49,442 bases of DNA, from NCBI RefSeq assembly GCF_900089835.1, contig NZ_OANU01000015.1:1-49442 (forward strand). The letters run 5' to 3'. A program made the translations under genes and the position numbers. Numbering within the stretch: position 1 is the stretch's first letter; every line of letters starts with the position of its first letter. The notes beneath the pieces are model-generated. The model did no database searches. It had not been told where the DNA came from and saw nothing but the letters and a program-made list of their open reading frames with translations. The DNA comes from Vibrio thalassae (GTDB lineage: Bacteria > Pseudomonadota > Gammaproteobacteria > Enterobacterales > Vibrionaceae). This document shows positions 32,272 to 39,598 of this stretch, in pieces.

Positions 32272-32583
32272 CCGAGCTCTTTACAACACGATGATGCACA
32301 AAGGGTAAGCGTGTACGAGGACTACAACACTGTTTATATGCGAAAGACAAAGATTGAAACTTAACTACTTCCGAAGCAAGTTTTTGTCGTGGCGACCACA
32401 AGCTAATTGTAACAATAATTTGTAACTTAGGTTCTATCTACATAGCCAACAACAAAGTGTGACAACAAAGTTTAAAACCTCGGTTTCCCCTAAACCTAAT
32501 AATACCAGTACCTAGATCACTGATTTCTATACCACCCACTGTTAGCGTCTGTGTTTCTTCATGTAAAACAGGAAACTACACAC
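32272..32583. other. intergenic region, short direct repeat
   Basis: No gene is seen. A 10-bp direct repeat ACAACAAAGT occurs at 32449-32458 and 32462-32471. A sequence ATTTGTAACTTA near 32418-32429 resembles a replication-terminator core by chance or function; it is too short to call. Confidence 0.35.
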
Positions 32584-33208
32584 ATGGCACTACCAACGCT
32601 CATCGAGGACAAAGACAAAACTTGGATCTTTAAAGTTATTACACAGACACCAGAGCCAGAGCTTAACGCTTGTTTAATGGGGTTCTTTCTCGGTAGTGGT
32701 ATGAGTACGCTAGAAATTTGTCGCGTACAGGTTCGAGATATTGTTAAGAAGAACGGACAACTGGCAAAGTGCTTTACTGTCAAAGGCGAAGTGAGCCGAG
32801 ACTTTTACCTGTCCAACATTAAGCTGCAAAACCTAATCAAGAGCTATATCGAGAAGCGTAAAAAAGATGGTGATCATCCCGACCTATACAACGGTTTTGA
32901 TGAAGATGAGCCGTTCTTCAAACGAAGCAATGGCGAGCACTTTAAAATCAAGCGTAGAACTACCGAAAAAGGCAACACAACCTATCACTGCAACGCTCTA
33001 AATGAGCATATAAAACGACTTTTAGCTGATGCTGGTATCGAGCAGCCTAGTATTCTTAGCGGTAGGCGAACGTTTGCTGTAAGGCTTAAACGTCATGGTG
33101 TAGATGTCCCTACTATCCATTTGATGCTCGGTAACTCTTGAAACAACCTTAAGACTAATCGAAACGGACACTGTGAGTATGCTAGCAATTGCTGATATGG
33201 CATTTTAA
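32584..33208 (+). pseudogene. degenerate tyrosine recombinase, frameshifted
   Basis: From ATG at 32584 the frame reads 185 residues and stops at 33139-33141 just after IHLMLGNS. A catalytic-domain-only recombinase is recognisable (GRRTFAVRLKRHGVD, the region near the second Arg). Reading one base later from 33137 gives LETTLRLIETDTVSMLAIAD and a stop at 33206-33208, the expected continuation, so a frameshift ended the gene. The residue that should be the catalytic Tyr (TTLRYIETD in relatives) is Leu, so recombination is unlikely even if the frame were restored. It may have been kept as a DNA-binding protein, or be decaying. Confidence 0.65.
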
Positions 33209-33210
33209 AA

Positions 33211-33234
33211 TATGATAGACATATATGACGGGTG
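33211..33234 (+). repeat. TAGACATATATGAC repeat, copy a
   Basis: TATGATAGACATATATGACGGGTG matches copies b (34154-34175) and c (34191-34210) with consensus TAGACATATWTGACRGGT. It contains an ATG in the same context as the HTH gene start but opens only a nine-codon frame. It may be an operator or a duplicated start region. Confidence 0.6.
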
Positions 33235-33410
33235 GGTGTAGGGTATTTTTGTGAGCTACAAACAAGTGAGCCACCCTCGAAAGGGTGGCTCTTAAACTCG
33301 CTACCTGTTGTCAATACTGTTTCCAGCGGAAGAGGACAGGGCTATCACAACAAAAGGCTATGCCTCAGTTGCAGTAAATATACATAATAATTTCATTGAG
33401 GGCAAATGTT

Positions 33411-34142
33411 TTGGATTTGGAAGAGATCAAGCAAGGACTTTCTACAGAAAAACTAGAAACCTATCGTCAGGTGCTCGACTGTAAATCTGACAGTGAGTTA
33501 ATCGCCGTCTATATGGCAATGCAAAGTATAATGTCTCAGTTTTTCTCAGTGGTTCAGCTACTTGAAGTGACGTTGAGAAATTCAATCCATAAATCAGCTA
33601 CAGAATGCTTTGAAGATGATGAATGGTATAAGCGTATCCCGATAAGCCACGAGTCAAAAAAACAGGTCGATTTTGCAGAGCAGCAATGTTTGGATGATGT
33701 TGGTGCTCGATACACTAGCAACGACTTAGTTTCTCGCCTACCTTTCGGTTTTTGGGTGCACATGCTTCATAGAGACTACAACAATCCACGCGATAAAGAA
33801 CATAACCTTTGGCAGACTCAACTAGATAAGTGCTTCCCTAACGCAAAAGCGCAGAATGTAAAACTCAATACCCTATTCCAGAGAATGGGTTCTCTTAACA
33901 AATTTAGAAACAGACTATTTCACCATGAACCTGCATGGAAAGGCCGACACACTAAAAATAGATCTGATGCAGTTCAATACCTACTTAAAATGTTTAACGA
34001 ACACATGGAAGCTATTGGCTTACTATCAACATCAAAGCGAGAGCTGATTGCTGTGTTAGGGTTTGAAGAGCGGTTCTTACAAGAATGCGATATTAAAAGT
34101 CTTGAGCGTTTTGAGTCGCTATTAAATCCAGACGAGAAGTGA
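33411..34142 (+). CDS. Abi-like HEPN protein
   Basis: The product is about 243 residues. It resembles AbiD/AbiF-type abortive infection proteins (Abi_2 family): QVLDCKSDSELI, LPFGFWVHML and FRNRLFHHEP. The last contains R-x4-H, the HEPN ribonuclease motif. The family aborts phage infection, probably by RNA cleavage. TTG at 33411 is preferred as start because GAGGG lies 8 nt upstream; TTG at 33396 is an alternative. It lies between operator-like repeats and upstream of a phage-style gene array, consistent with a defence cargo. Confidence 0.7.
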   Translation: MDLEEIKQGLSTEKLETYRQVLDCKSDSELIAVYMAMQSIMSQFFSVVQLLEVTLRNSIHKSATECFEDDEWYKRIPISHESKKQVDFAEQQCLDDVGARYTSNDLVSRLPFGFWVHMLHRDYNNPRDKEHNLWQTQLDKCFPNAKAQNVKLNTLFQRMGSLNKFRNRLFHHEPAWKGRHTKNRSDAVQYLLKMFNEHMEAIGLLSTSKRELIAVLGFEERFLQECDIKSLERFESLLNPDEK

Positions 34143-34153
34143 TTTAAATATGC

Positions 34154-34210
34154 TACTAGACATATTTGACAGGTGTATTTCAAAGGTTACAATAGACATA
34201 TATGACAGGT
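34154..34210 (+). promoter_or_regulatory. promoter with two operator-like repeats, leaderless start
   Basis: The -35 TTGACA (34166-34171) and -10 TACAAT (34188-34193) are separated by 16 nt, a strong sigma70 match. The start point would fall near 34200, and the ATG of the HTH gene is at 34202, so its mRNA is probably leaderless. Repeat copy b (34154-34175) covers the -35 and copy c (34191-34210) covers the start site, an arrangement expected for autorepression. Confidence 0.65.
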
Positions 34211-34387
34211 AAAACTATTACAGAGTTTCAACGCATTGCTAATGCAAAAGGTTGGAAATTTGAAGATATAGCTAAACGCTGGGGTAAGTCCGAACGCCAG
34301 ATATCACGTATAGCAAAGGCGGGTGAACAGCGTGATTTAGACGCTGTGAATGGCTTACCAAATAAAGACAGCGAACAAAAGAGGTAA
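34202..34387 (+). CDS. 61-residue HTH regulator
   Basis: A small helix-turn-helix protein: WKFEDIAKRWGKSERQISRI reads as helix, turn, recognition helix. It has no ribosome binding site; the promoter places its ATG at the transcript start. Operator-like repeats surround that promoter, so it probably represses its own array. It is the first gene of a nine-gene plus-strand set. Confidence 0.65.
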   Translation: MTGKTITEFQRIANAKGWKFEDIAKRWGKSERQISRIAKAGEQRDLDAVNGLPNKDSEQKR

Positions 34388-34392
34388 AGAAT

Positions 34393-34668
34393 ATGAATCA
34401 ATGCCCTACGTGTGGTGGTAAGAAAGAATCAGTAGTGTTTGTGAATACAGGTCTTGATAGTTCAGGCCATTACACAGAAATACAGAAGTGTGGCCGCTGT
34501 TTGGGTGCGGGATACGTGTCTCAAGAAATCATTGATGATATAGAACGCGGTAAACAGCTTAGAGCTGATAGAGTTGCAAAAGGTCTAACACTTCGTGAAG
34601 CCGCAAAAAGCGAAGGTGTTACTGTGGCAACCATTTCTCAACGTGAGAATGGAAACTTCAAAAAGTAG
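34393..34668 (+). CDS. zinc-ribbon plus HTH protein
   Basis: The 91-residue protein combines a DnaJ-type zinc ribbon (CPTCGGKKES and CGRCLGAGYV) with a C-terminal helix-turn-helix (TLREAAKSEGVTVATISQRE). It is probably a DNA-binding regulator of the array. It starts 5 nt after the HTH gene with AGGTAAAGA upstream and is followed by GGGAAAAG before the next gene. Confidence 0.65.
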   Translation: MNQCPTCGGKKESVVFVNTGLDSSGHYTEIQKCGRCLGAGYVSQEIIDDIERGKQLRADRVAKGLTLREAAKSEGVTVATISQRENGNFKK

Positions 34669-34676
34669 GGAAAAGT

Positions 34677-34967
34677 ATGGCGAATCTATTTGAAATGCGT
34701 GATGCAGATAAACTCAAGCAAGCTGTCAAAGAAGCCAAGGAAGAGAATAAAACCTGTGTTCTAAGTCTGAACTCTAAAGAAAACAGTTCTCTCTACTTTA
34801 TTAAAGGTAAATCTGTTAGCAAGGAAGAGTTTATTTTGAAGTCGGGTTTGGAGCATATGCTTGATGGTCAAAGTCAGGTTACATGCACTCGATGTGGCGC
34901 GAAAGCGAGTCCAGACAATTATAAACAACCGTGTTGGGCGCAGCCCTGCGAAGGTATCTTTTTCTAG
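34677..34967 (+). CDS. 96-residue protein with zinc-binding end
   Basis: The N-terminal two thirds are charged and helical. The C-terminus has CTRCGAKAS and CWAQPC, a probable zinc site. GGGAAAAGT precedes the ATG. No family was recognised; it is one of three small Cys-bearing proteins in this array. Confidence 0.55.
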   Translation: MANLFEMRDADKLKQAVKEAKEENKTCVLSLNSKENSSLYFIKGKSVSKEEFILKSGLEHMLDGQSQVTCTRCGAKASPDNYKQPCWAQPCEGIFF

Positions 34968-34980
34968 TCAGAGGGGAAAT

Positions 34981-35211
34981 ATGGCGAATCACCTTATCAA
35001 GATCATTGAAAGTCATTCTCAAGGAATGAGGGATAGTGAATCTCTGCACTGGTGCGCTACTGGCTCTATTGATACAGAGAGAACGCTTTGTGGTGATGCT
35101 ATTGATTCTGCCAATCTGATTAAAGCGGAATACAAAACGGTGAAACGAGGTGGTATTACTTGCCCGTTATGCCTCTCTTTCATCAAAGAAGTTAAAAAAA
35201 TTAAACTGTAG
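34981..35211 (+). CDS. 76-residue protein with CPLC motif
   Basis: The start ATG at 34981 has GAGGGGAAAT upstream; a longer frame overlaps the previous gene. Cysteines in HWCATG, RTLCGD and ITCPLC suggest a zinc-bound fold, as in small phage-type proteins. It is followed by a basic tail. Function unknown. Confidence 0.55.
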   Translation: MANHLIKIIESHSQGMRDSESLHWCATGSIDTERTLCGDAIDSANLIKAEYKTVKRGGITCPLCLSFIKEVKKIKL

Positions 35212-35220
35212 GGGAAATTG

Positions 35221-35658
35221 ATGTTTATAAACAAAGCAAAAAATTTAGATAATATTCTGAATAATAAAGAAAAAGGAATTGTCGATACCGATCAGGTTGA
35301 TTTCTCATTTCAATTACACCGAAATGCAGCAATGTTTGAGCTAGACAACCAAGATGCAAAGCCTACTACCGAAAACTACCAAGAAGCAGCGTGTCACATC
35401 AAAGAGACGACTGGTGTTGTACTGAGTGTTGAACAGGTAATCCGCATCCTAAACTTATTTCCGTCTGCAAGAATAAAGTTGGCAGTATACAAAGGGTGTA
35501 GTGACAGTGAAGTTAGGGAGCTAGTGTATGAAGCCGCTTGCGGCTTCTTTGCTGGTAGTGAAGCGCCTACATATGGTGATGGAATCAATATGGATCGATA
35601 CATTGCACACCTTCAAACTCAAGCAAAAGTAATGGGCTATAACGTAGAGAAAATTTAG
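35221..35658 (+). CDS. 145-residue hypothetical protein
   Basis: The ATG at 35221 has TAGGGGAAATTG upstream. The sequence is acidic and mostly helical, with a FQLHRNAAMFELDNQ region and a central TTGVVLSVEQVIRILNLFPS helix. No family was recognised. It lies in the same tandem array with 9 nt to the previous gene. Confidence 0.55.
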   Translation: MFINKAKNLDNILNNKEKGIVDTDQVDFSFQLHRNAAMFELDNQDAKPTTENYQEAACHIKETTGVVLSVEQVIRILNLFPSARIKLAVYKGCSDSEVRELVYEAACGFFAGSEAPTYGDGINMDRYIAHLQTQAKVMGYNVEKI

Positions 35659-35673
35659 GAAAAAGGGATCGGA

Positions 35674-35700
35674 ATGGCTAAGTTTGAATCATCACAATAG
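35674..35700 (+). CDS. eight-codon micro-ORF
   Basis: MAKFESSQ followed by a stop, with AAAGGGATCGG upstream and GAGGGAAATT directly after, so it has the same spacing signals as the real genes in the array. It may be the remnant of a deleted gene or an upstream peptide for the next gene. Confidence 0.3.
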   Translation: MAKFESSQ

Positions 35701-35712
35701 TAGAGGGAAATT

Positions 35713-35898
35713 ATGCCAATTATCAGATTGGTTGCATTGATCGGAATTTTACTGCTGCTGTGGTATGGAATAGCAGTGCTATTTAAGAACTACGGTGTAC
35801 TCATAGGCGTAGCGACTCTCGTAACGGTGGTGTTAATTGGTCGCATCGTCTCTAAGCGCATCGTTGCTAGGCTAAAAAGTCAAAAATTAAAGCAGTAA
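35713..35898 (+). CDS. 61-residue membrane protein
   Basis: Two hydrophobic segments (about residues 4-22 and 28-46) are followed by a basic tail (KRIVARLKSQKLKQ). GAGGGAAATT precedes the ATG. This is a typical small inner-membrane protein; no family was recognised. Confidence 0.55.
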   Translation: MPIIRLVALIGILLLLWYGIAVLFKNYGVLIGVATLVTVVLIGRIVSKRIVARLKSQKLKQ

Positions 35899-35912
35899 GG
35901 GAAAAGAGCTTT

Positions 35913-36425
35913 ATGAGCACTCGCATACCACAACCAATCATCAAATTTAGTGAGTCGGGAGTCATGATCTCTGACTTAGTTGACAAACGCCACGGCTATA
36001 CAGCAGAGGATTACCCGTGGGCGCGTAAAATGCTTGGTAAGTTTCCTATTCCAACTTGGCAAAGGGATTCAGTTTGGACGCTTAAACAAAAAGTGTCTTT
36101 CATTGAGTCTTGTTATCTGGGCTATGACATAGGTTCGATTGTCGTGAATGGTTATCTTGATCTGGATGACAACACTTTGGCTGAATACTCAGATTGCCTA
36201 ATTGATGGTCAGCAAAGAGTTGAGGCATTACTCGACTACACATCCGACAAATTTAAGGTATTTGGGTTTTACTACAGCGAATTAGAGCGAAGTGAACAAT
36301 CTCGTTTTTTGTATCGTGAACTAGGCAAGCGAACAACAGATTGCTTTGATGAACGAAAGCTAAAAGTAGTCTACAACCACTTAAATTTTTCTGGAACAAA
36401 TCACCTAGAAAGTGAACGCGCCTGA
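35913..36425 (+). CDS. short DUF262-type protein
   Basis: The 170-residue protein shows the DUF262 signature: FPIPTWQRDSVWTLKQK at the start and DCLIDGQQRVEALLDY, the D-G-Q-Q-R motif of this ParB/GmrS-like fold. Full-length relatives with a second domain act in phage defence; this form is short and lacks that part. TAAGGGAAAAG lies upstream. Whether it is a complete compact form or a truncated gene is unclear. Confidence 0.65.
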   Translation: MSTRIPQPIIKFSESGVMISDLVDKRHGYTAEDYPWARKMLGKFPIPTWQRDSVWTLKQKVSFIESCYLGYDIGSIVVNGYLDLDDNTLAEYSDCLIDGQQRVEALLDYTSDKFKVFGFYYSELERSEQSRFLYRELGKRTTDCFDERKLKVVYNHLNFSGTNHLESERA

Positions 36426-36462
36426 TAATTTGGCGACAAATTACTAACTCAAGGGGAAATTC

Positions 36463-36681
36463 ATGGCAAAAAACAAATCAACGCCAAAACCATTAATTTC
36501 AGGGAGCGAGTATTCCAAACGCGGCGTGACACGCAAAAAAACAAAACCTTTAGGTGGATGGGGTAGCTCAAAGGCGGCAAACCAAGACCGTAAGAATGGT
36601 GCAAAAATGGCTGAAATCGAAGCCTATGCAAAGAAACACAAAATTACCATTACGCAAGCAATGGTCGAGCTAATGGAATGA
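36463..36681 (+). CDS. 72-residue basic hypothetical protein
   Basis: A Lys-rich N-terminus (MAKNKSTPKPLISGSEYSKR) is followed by a helix (IEAYAKKHKITITQAMVELM). AAGGGGAAATTC precedes the ATG. It is the last gene in the array; GAGGGGAAAA also follows its stop without a gene. Confidence 0.5.
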   Translation: MAKNKSTPKPLISGSEYSKRGVTRKKTKPLGGWGSSKAANQDRKNGAKMAEIEAYAKKHKITITQAMVELME

Positions 36682-36810
36682 GGGGAAAAAATTCGTTTAC
36701 CCGATCTAGCTGTGGCAAGTTGAAGACTAGCGAACCGCAATATCACATCGCCAGTTCACACGACTTAGCTAGCGCAGGAGTACATAGATGTTATGTAGAA
36801 ATAACTATAT

Positions 36811-36850
36811 AAAAAACCTTACTTGATCTAAAATCAAGCAAGGTTTTTTA
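36811..36850. terminator. bidirectional intrinsic terminator
   Basis: AACCTT-A-CTTGAT and ATCAAG-C-AAGGTT form a stem with one mismatch around CTAAA, flanked by A6 and T6. It serves both the plus-strand array and the minus-strand gene ending at 36857. The 130 nt before it (36682-36810) hold no recognisable gene. Confidence 0.85.
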
Positions 36851-36856
36851 TTGCGA

Positions 36857-37276
36857 TCATAAGAGTGCTAATACTCTATCAAAGATCGCTTCCACTGTGA
36901 GTAGTAATCCAATCCAGCAAAGCCGGAAACTGGTACTAACTACGAGATCAGGATGATTACACAGCCAGATCTGTCGCTGGAAAAAAGTTGCTGGCTTGAT
37001 TTCAAGCGAACATTCTTTTCTATTAGCGCCCAGAGCTTCGATACCATCATAATCAAGTGCTACCGCGTCTTTTGTCAGACCCGGTAAACCACCAGCCCCC
37101 ATTACGTAACGCAATATCCACCGACCGTTCTCAATATTTTTGATGTACAAAACTTTACGTCGACGATACTTTTGTGGGCTTCGGCCGACATATGCATTGC
37201 TTAATCTAGCAATGCAATGTGTGTAGCCGCTGTCATGCAAAGGCAATCGCACGATAGTGTTCACGTTCAATTTCAT
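36857..37276 (-). CDS. 139-residue hypothetical protein
   Basis: The start ATG at 37276 has GGAGAAAAAG upstream and leader module M7. The N-terminal part is basic and beta-rich (YVGRSPQKYRRRKVLYIKN); the C-terminus ends in a hydrophobic stretch (LCWIGLLLTVEAIFDRVLAL) that may be a membrane helix. No family was recognised. It belongs by leader type to the same backbone family as the 6.8-19.4 kb genes. Confidence 0.55.
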   Translation of the reverse strand: MKLNVNTIVRLPLHDSGYTHCIARLSNAYVGRSPQKYRRRKVLYIKNIENGRWILRYVMGAGGLPGLTKDAVALDYDGIEALGANRKECSLEIKPATFFQRQIWLCNHPDLVVSTSFRLCWIGLLLTVEAIFDRVLALL

Positions 37277-37414
37277 CTTTTTCTCCAATAATGCCCTTTC
37301 GAGCTAAATGTTGGTTCGTGCCAAAACCGCCAAATGCGGCGTCACTTAAGGCCGTGACATTTTTGCTTTAGAAGCAAAATAAATAGAACTCCAAAGGCTA
37401 AATGCCTTTGGAGT
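37277..37414 (-). promoter_or_regulatory. full structured leader module M7
   Basis: Minus-strand order: ACTCCAAAGGC/GCCTTTGGAGT (37388-37414), TTTTGCTT/AAGCAAAA (about 37360-37378), GTCAC..GTGAC (37341-37358), CCGC ATTTG GCGG (37327-37339), linker TTTTGGCACG, GCTCGAAAGGGC (37293-37304), GGAG. Confidence 0.75.
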
Positions 37415-37426
37415 CTATCTTACTAG

Positions 37427-37492
37427 TTAACGTTTTTGGGGTGGCACGCATCTATTGCTGCAGATACCATCCTGGCAATTTGGACAAGGCAT
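37427..37492 (-). CDS. 21-residue Cys-rich microprotein
   Basis: MPCPNCQDGICSNRCVPPQK and Arg, with AAGGAGTTAAC directly before the ATG. Four cysteines spaced as C-x2-C and C-x3-C suggest a metal-binding knuckle. It follows another Cys-pair protein by 9 nt. The strong ribosome site makes it a credible gene despite the size. Confidence 0.5.
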   Translation of the reverse strand: MPCPNCQDGICSNRCVPPQKR

Positions 37493-37501
37493 GTTAACTC
37501 C

Positions 37502-37765
37502 TTACCTTGCTAATGAACTGGCTTTAGCATGTAGATCCATAGAACGAAATACTACAAACGCCTGTTCGTTAGGGCTCATTTTATTGAACTCCGCTGTCAC
37601 CGCTGGTGAAAACGCCTTAACCATTTTTTCTCTGTGATTGTTTATGTCTTGTGAATGGCGTGATTGCCACCCAACACATTTTTCACAAAGGCCAATGGGC
37701 TCCTCTTCGCCATCGCATTCAGTGTTAAACACTTTCTGGCAAGCCATACAAGTCTTAACGTACAT
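37502..37765 (-). CDS. 87-residue zinc-knuckle-like protein
   Basis: The start ATG at 37765 is set by GGAGGTAAAG. It opens MYVKTCMACQKVFN and has LCEKCVGW about 20 residues on, a probable zinc site, then a helical C-terminus. It overlaps the end of the previous gene by 11 nt. Function unknown. Confidence 0.55.
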   Translation of the reverse strand: MYVKTCMACQKVFNTECDGEEEPIGLCEKCVGWQSRHSQDINNHREKMVKAFSPAVTAEFNKMSPNEQAFVVFRSMDLHAKASSLAR

Positions 37766-38072
37766 CTTTACCTCCACACTGTGTCAGCGTAATGATTTGC
37801 TGGTTGAGACTGAAAAGGCGTCTCTCCATACAAGTCATGTAGTCAGAGAAGAGAAGTTCATGATGATCTCTAAGCACTAGTACAACATTTGTTGGCAGTT
37901 TTTGTACTGAATCGGCTAGATAGTCTTTTGACGCATCGAGCGCACTTGTTTGTGCAGTGCAATCCACCAAATTAACATGAACCTGTGAACAGCTTGATGC
38001 AGCGATCTCAGAAGCGGTAGCGCCAAATGCTACCAACGCTACTAGTGTTGATACTGTTTTTTTCATAACCAT
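37755..38072 (-). CDS. exported small protein
   Basis: The 105-residue protein has a Sec signal peptide (MVMKKTVSTLVALVAFGATA, cleavage near residue 20-25) and a mature part with four cysteines that could form disulphides in the periplasm. AGGAGAAAA lies directly upstream with an ACC GAAA GGT hairpin. No family was recognised. Confidence 0.6.
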   Translation of the reverse strand: MVMKKTVSTLVALVAFGATASEIAASSCSQVHVNLVDCTAQTSALDASKDYLADSVQKLPTNVVLVLRDHHELLFSDYMTCMERRLFSLNQQIITLTQCGGKDVR

Positions 38073-38098
38073 TTTTCTCCTAAATTTTACCTTTCGGT
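38073..38098 (-). promoter_or_regulatory. short GAAA-hairpin leader variant
   Basis: ACCGAAAGGT (38089-38098) is a three-pair GAAA hairpin formed by the last codons of the upstream gene, followed by AAAATTT and AGGAG. It is the most reduced copy of the motif. Confidence 0.5.
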
Positions 38099-38218
38099 GT
38101 CACAAAATAATGCTATTCCTTCAATGTAGAATCGCTCCACGACCTCTTGTTCTTCACCATTTATTGGTAAAGACTCGATTTGGTCAAAGAGTTCTCCCGT
38201 TAAATCAGGTGCTGTCAT
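38087..38218 (-). CDS. 43-residue acidic microprotein
   Basis: MTAPDLTGELFDQIESLPIN followed by an acidic helix and ending FCDTER. AGGAGACAACT precedes the ATG, with leader module M8 upstream, and its last codons form the hairpin of the next leader. Composition and signals support a real gene; function unknown. Confidence 0.55.
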   Translation of the reverse strand: MTAPDLTGELFDQIESLPINGEEQEVVERFYIEGIALFCDTER

Positions 38219-38309
38219 AGTTGTCTCCTAGATTTCCTTTTTCAAGGTGTGTAAATATCCCCAATTCCTACACGATTGCAGGTCACTCTGCGATTGCAGG
38301 GGTGAGTGA
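38219..38309 (-). promoter_or_regulatory. structured leader module M8 (diverged)
   Basis: Minus-strand order: TCACTC..GAGTGA (38283-38309), CCTGCA ATCG TGTAGG (38267-38282), linker AATTGGGGATAT, CCTTGAAAAAGG (38236-38247), AGGAG. The GAAA hairpin has a new sequence, CCTT/AAGG, with full pairing, a clear compensatory change. Confidence 0.7.
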
Positions 38310-38331
38310 ATTTCGTACAAGCGTACAAAAT

Positions 38332-38358
38332 CGTCATAGATAGATTGTATCTATGACG
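38332..38358 (-). terminator. hairpin between prepilin peptidase gene and microprotein leader
   Basis: CGTCATAGATA and TATCTATGACG form a perfect 11-bp stem around a 5-nt loop. On the minus strand it is followed by ATTTTG, so it may terminate transcription weakly. It takes the place of the first hairpin of the full leader modules. Confidence 0.6.
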
Positions 38359-38473
38359 ACTTAATATGAGATTCGGTAAATGTGTAAGGCTAACGCTTAC
38401 GTGATGAGAGTGTTGCTACAAATTTAGTATGCTATTCAAAGGCGCATTATGTCAAGTTAATCAGTTAGAACTA

Positions 38474-39340
38474 TTAAGTTTGTACTAATATCAGCAACGC
38501 TCCAAATGTAAACACTGATATATACTGGCCAAACGCTCGTTCTTTCTTCCCTTCAACACGACGTATTTTTGCAACCAACCAACTTGAAAGTGTCGCTAAC
38601 GCTAGTACCGTTAGGGACATTTGAGCGCCAATCGCTATGGTCACGGCGACAATGAGTTCAACATCTCCCTGACCGAGCAATATCTGGCCTTTTGTTTTGG
38701 CAACAAAATCGTTGGCAACGGTTAGGAAAATATATAAGGCAATGGCCGATATAATCCCCTGTGACATTGTTATTAACACCAAATCGTAGTGCACCATCAG
38801 AATAGCGGTGAAACCTATAGGCATTGTCAGTTGTGGCGGCAAGAGACGATATCGAATATCAATGTTGGCCACGATAAGGAGTAACGCGGTGATGCTGGTC
38901 ATAAAAAATAGAGCTAAGTTATTCAGTCCTAGCATCACTAACAGAACGCACAACAACGCCATTACGAGTTCGTTGATCAGATAACGCGAAGAAATCAGTG
39001 TTGAACAGTACGCGCAGCGGCCTCTCAAAAAAAGGTAGGAAATAATAGGTATGTTGTGTCTGGCTTTAATTCTATTATCACAGCAAGGCGTGATAGAGCG
39101 CCCACCTAATCCAACATCGGCTAGTAATGCTCTCGCTCGACTCTCTGTTAATTCCGTTGGGTGCATCAGGTGCATGTCGATGACTGCGTAGTTCTTGAGC
39201 ATTTGAGGCAAACGGTATACCACTACGTTAATGAAGCTTCCGATCATCGCGCCTGTCAGCAAAGCAAAGACTACTCTAGCAAACGAGTTATGAGTGATAA
39301 GCTGATAGAGGTCAAACGCAGTATTGAAAAACAGGTCCAC
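38474..39340 (-). CDS. prepilin peptidase (A24 family)
   Basis: This 288-residue membrane protein matches type IV prepilin peptidases: N-terminal GSFINVVVYRLP, a cytoplasmic domain with paired cysteines (TPCCDN and GRCAYC), the first catalytic Asp in ANIDIRYRLLP and the second in GQGDVEL (GxGD). About seven further hydrophobic segments follow. It cleaves prepilin leaders and methylates the new end. No pilin gene is visible in the window, so its substrate, perhaps a thin conjugation pilus, is encoded elsewhere. Confidence 0.88.
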   Translation of the reverse strand: MDLFFNTAFDLYQLITHNSFARVVFALLTGAMIGSFINVVVYRLPQMLKNYAVIDMHLMHPTELTESRARALLADVGLGGRSITPCCDNRIKARHNIPIISYLFLRGRCAYCSTLISSRYLINELVMALLCVLLVMLGLNNLALFFMTSITALLLIVANIDIRYRLLPPQLTMPIGFTAILMVHYDLVLITMSQGIISAIALYIFLTVANDFVAKTKGQILLGQGDVELIVAVTIAIGAQMSLTVLALATLSSWLVAKIRRVEGKKERAFGQYISVFTFGALLILVQT

Positions 39341-39598
39341 TAGACGTTTCCTTTTTTATTGTTATTTCGGTTCTAAGTTCAGTTGGCTTAATGATGCGCC
39401 TCACCCTCACTAGACTCGTGGCGCATCGAGTAAATGTATATTGAGCAATATTACCCCAGAACATGGCAATTCAACTCTCCAAATCTACGGTCTTATTTCC
39501 AGTTCTCAATCTTCTCTATTTTTTTCGATAAAACGGAGTTGCATTAGGAAAAACCTTGTTAATGTATAGACAAACCAACAAACAAAGGGAATTACTTA
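39341..39598. promoter_or_regulatory. divergent intergenic region with inverted repeat
   Basis: The region lies between the divergent peptidase and lipoprotein genes. GATGCGCC (39393-39400) and GGCGCATC (39420-39427) form an 8-bp inverted repeat 19 nt apart, a possible operator. No clear promoter hexamers were identified. Confidence 0.4.

Noticed and set aside
32416..32430. Second Ter-like site (ATTTGTAACTTA)
   Set aside because: It is a short AT-rich match with no partner gene context; chance is likely.
38474..39340. Evidence for a type IV pilus operon
   Set aside because: Only the prepilin peptidase is present; no pilin, ATPase or secretin genes were found in the window.
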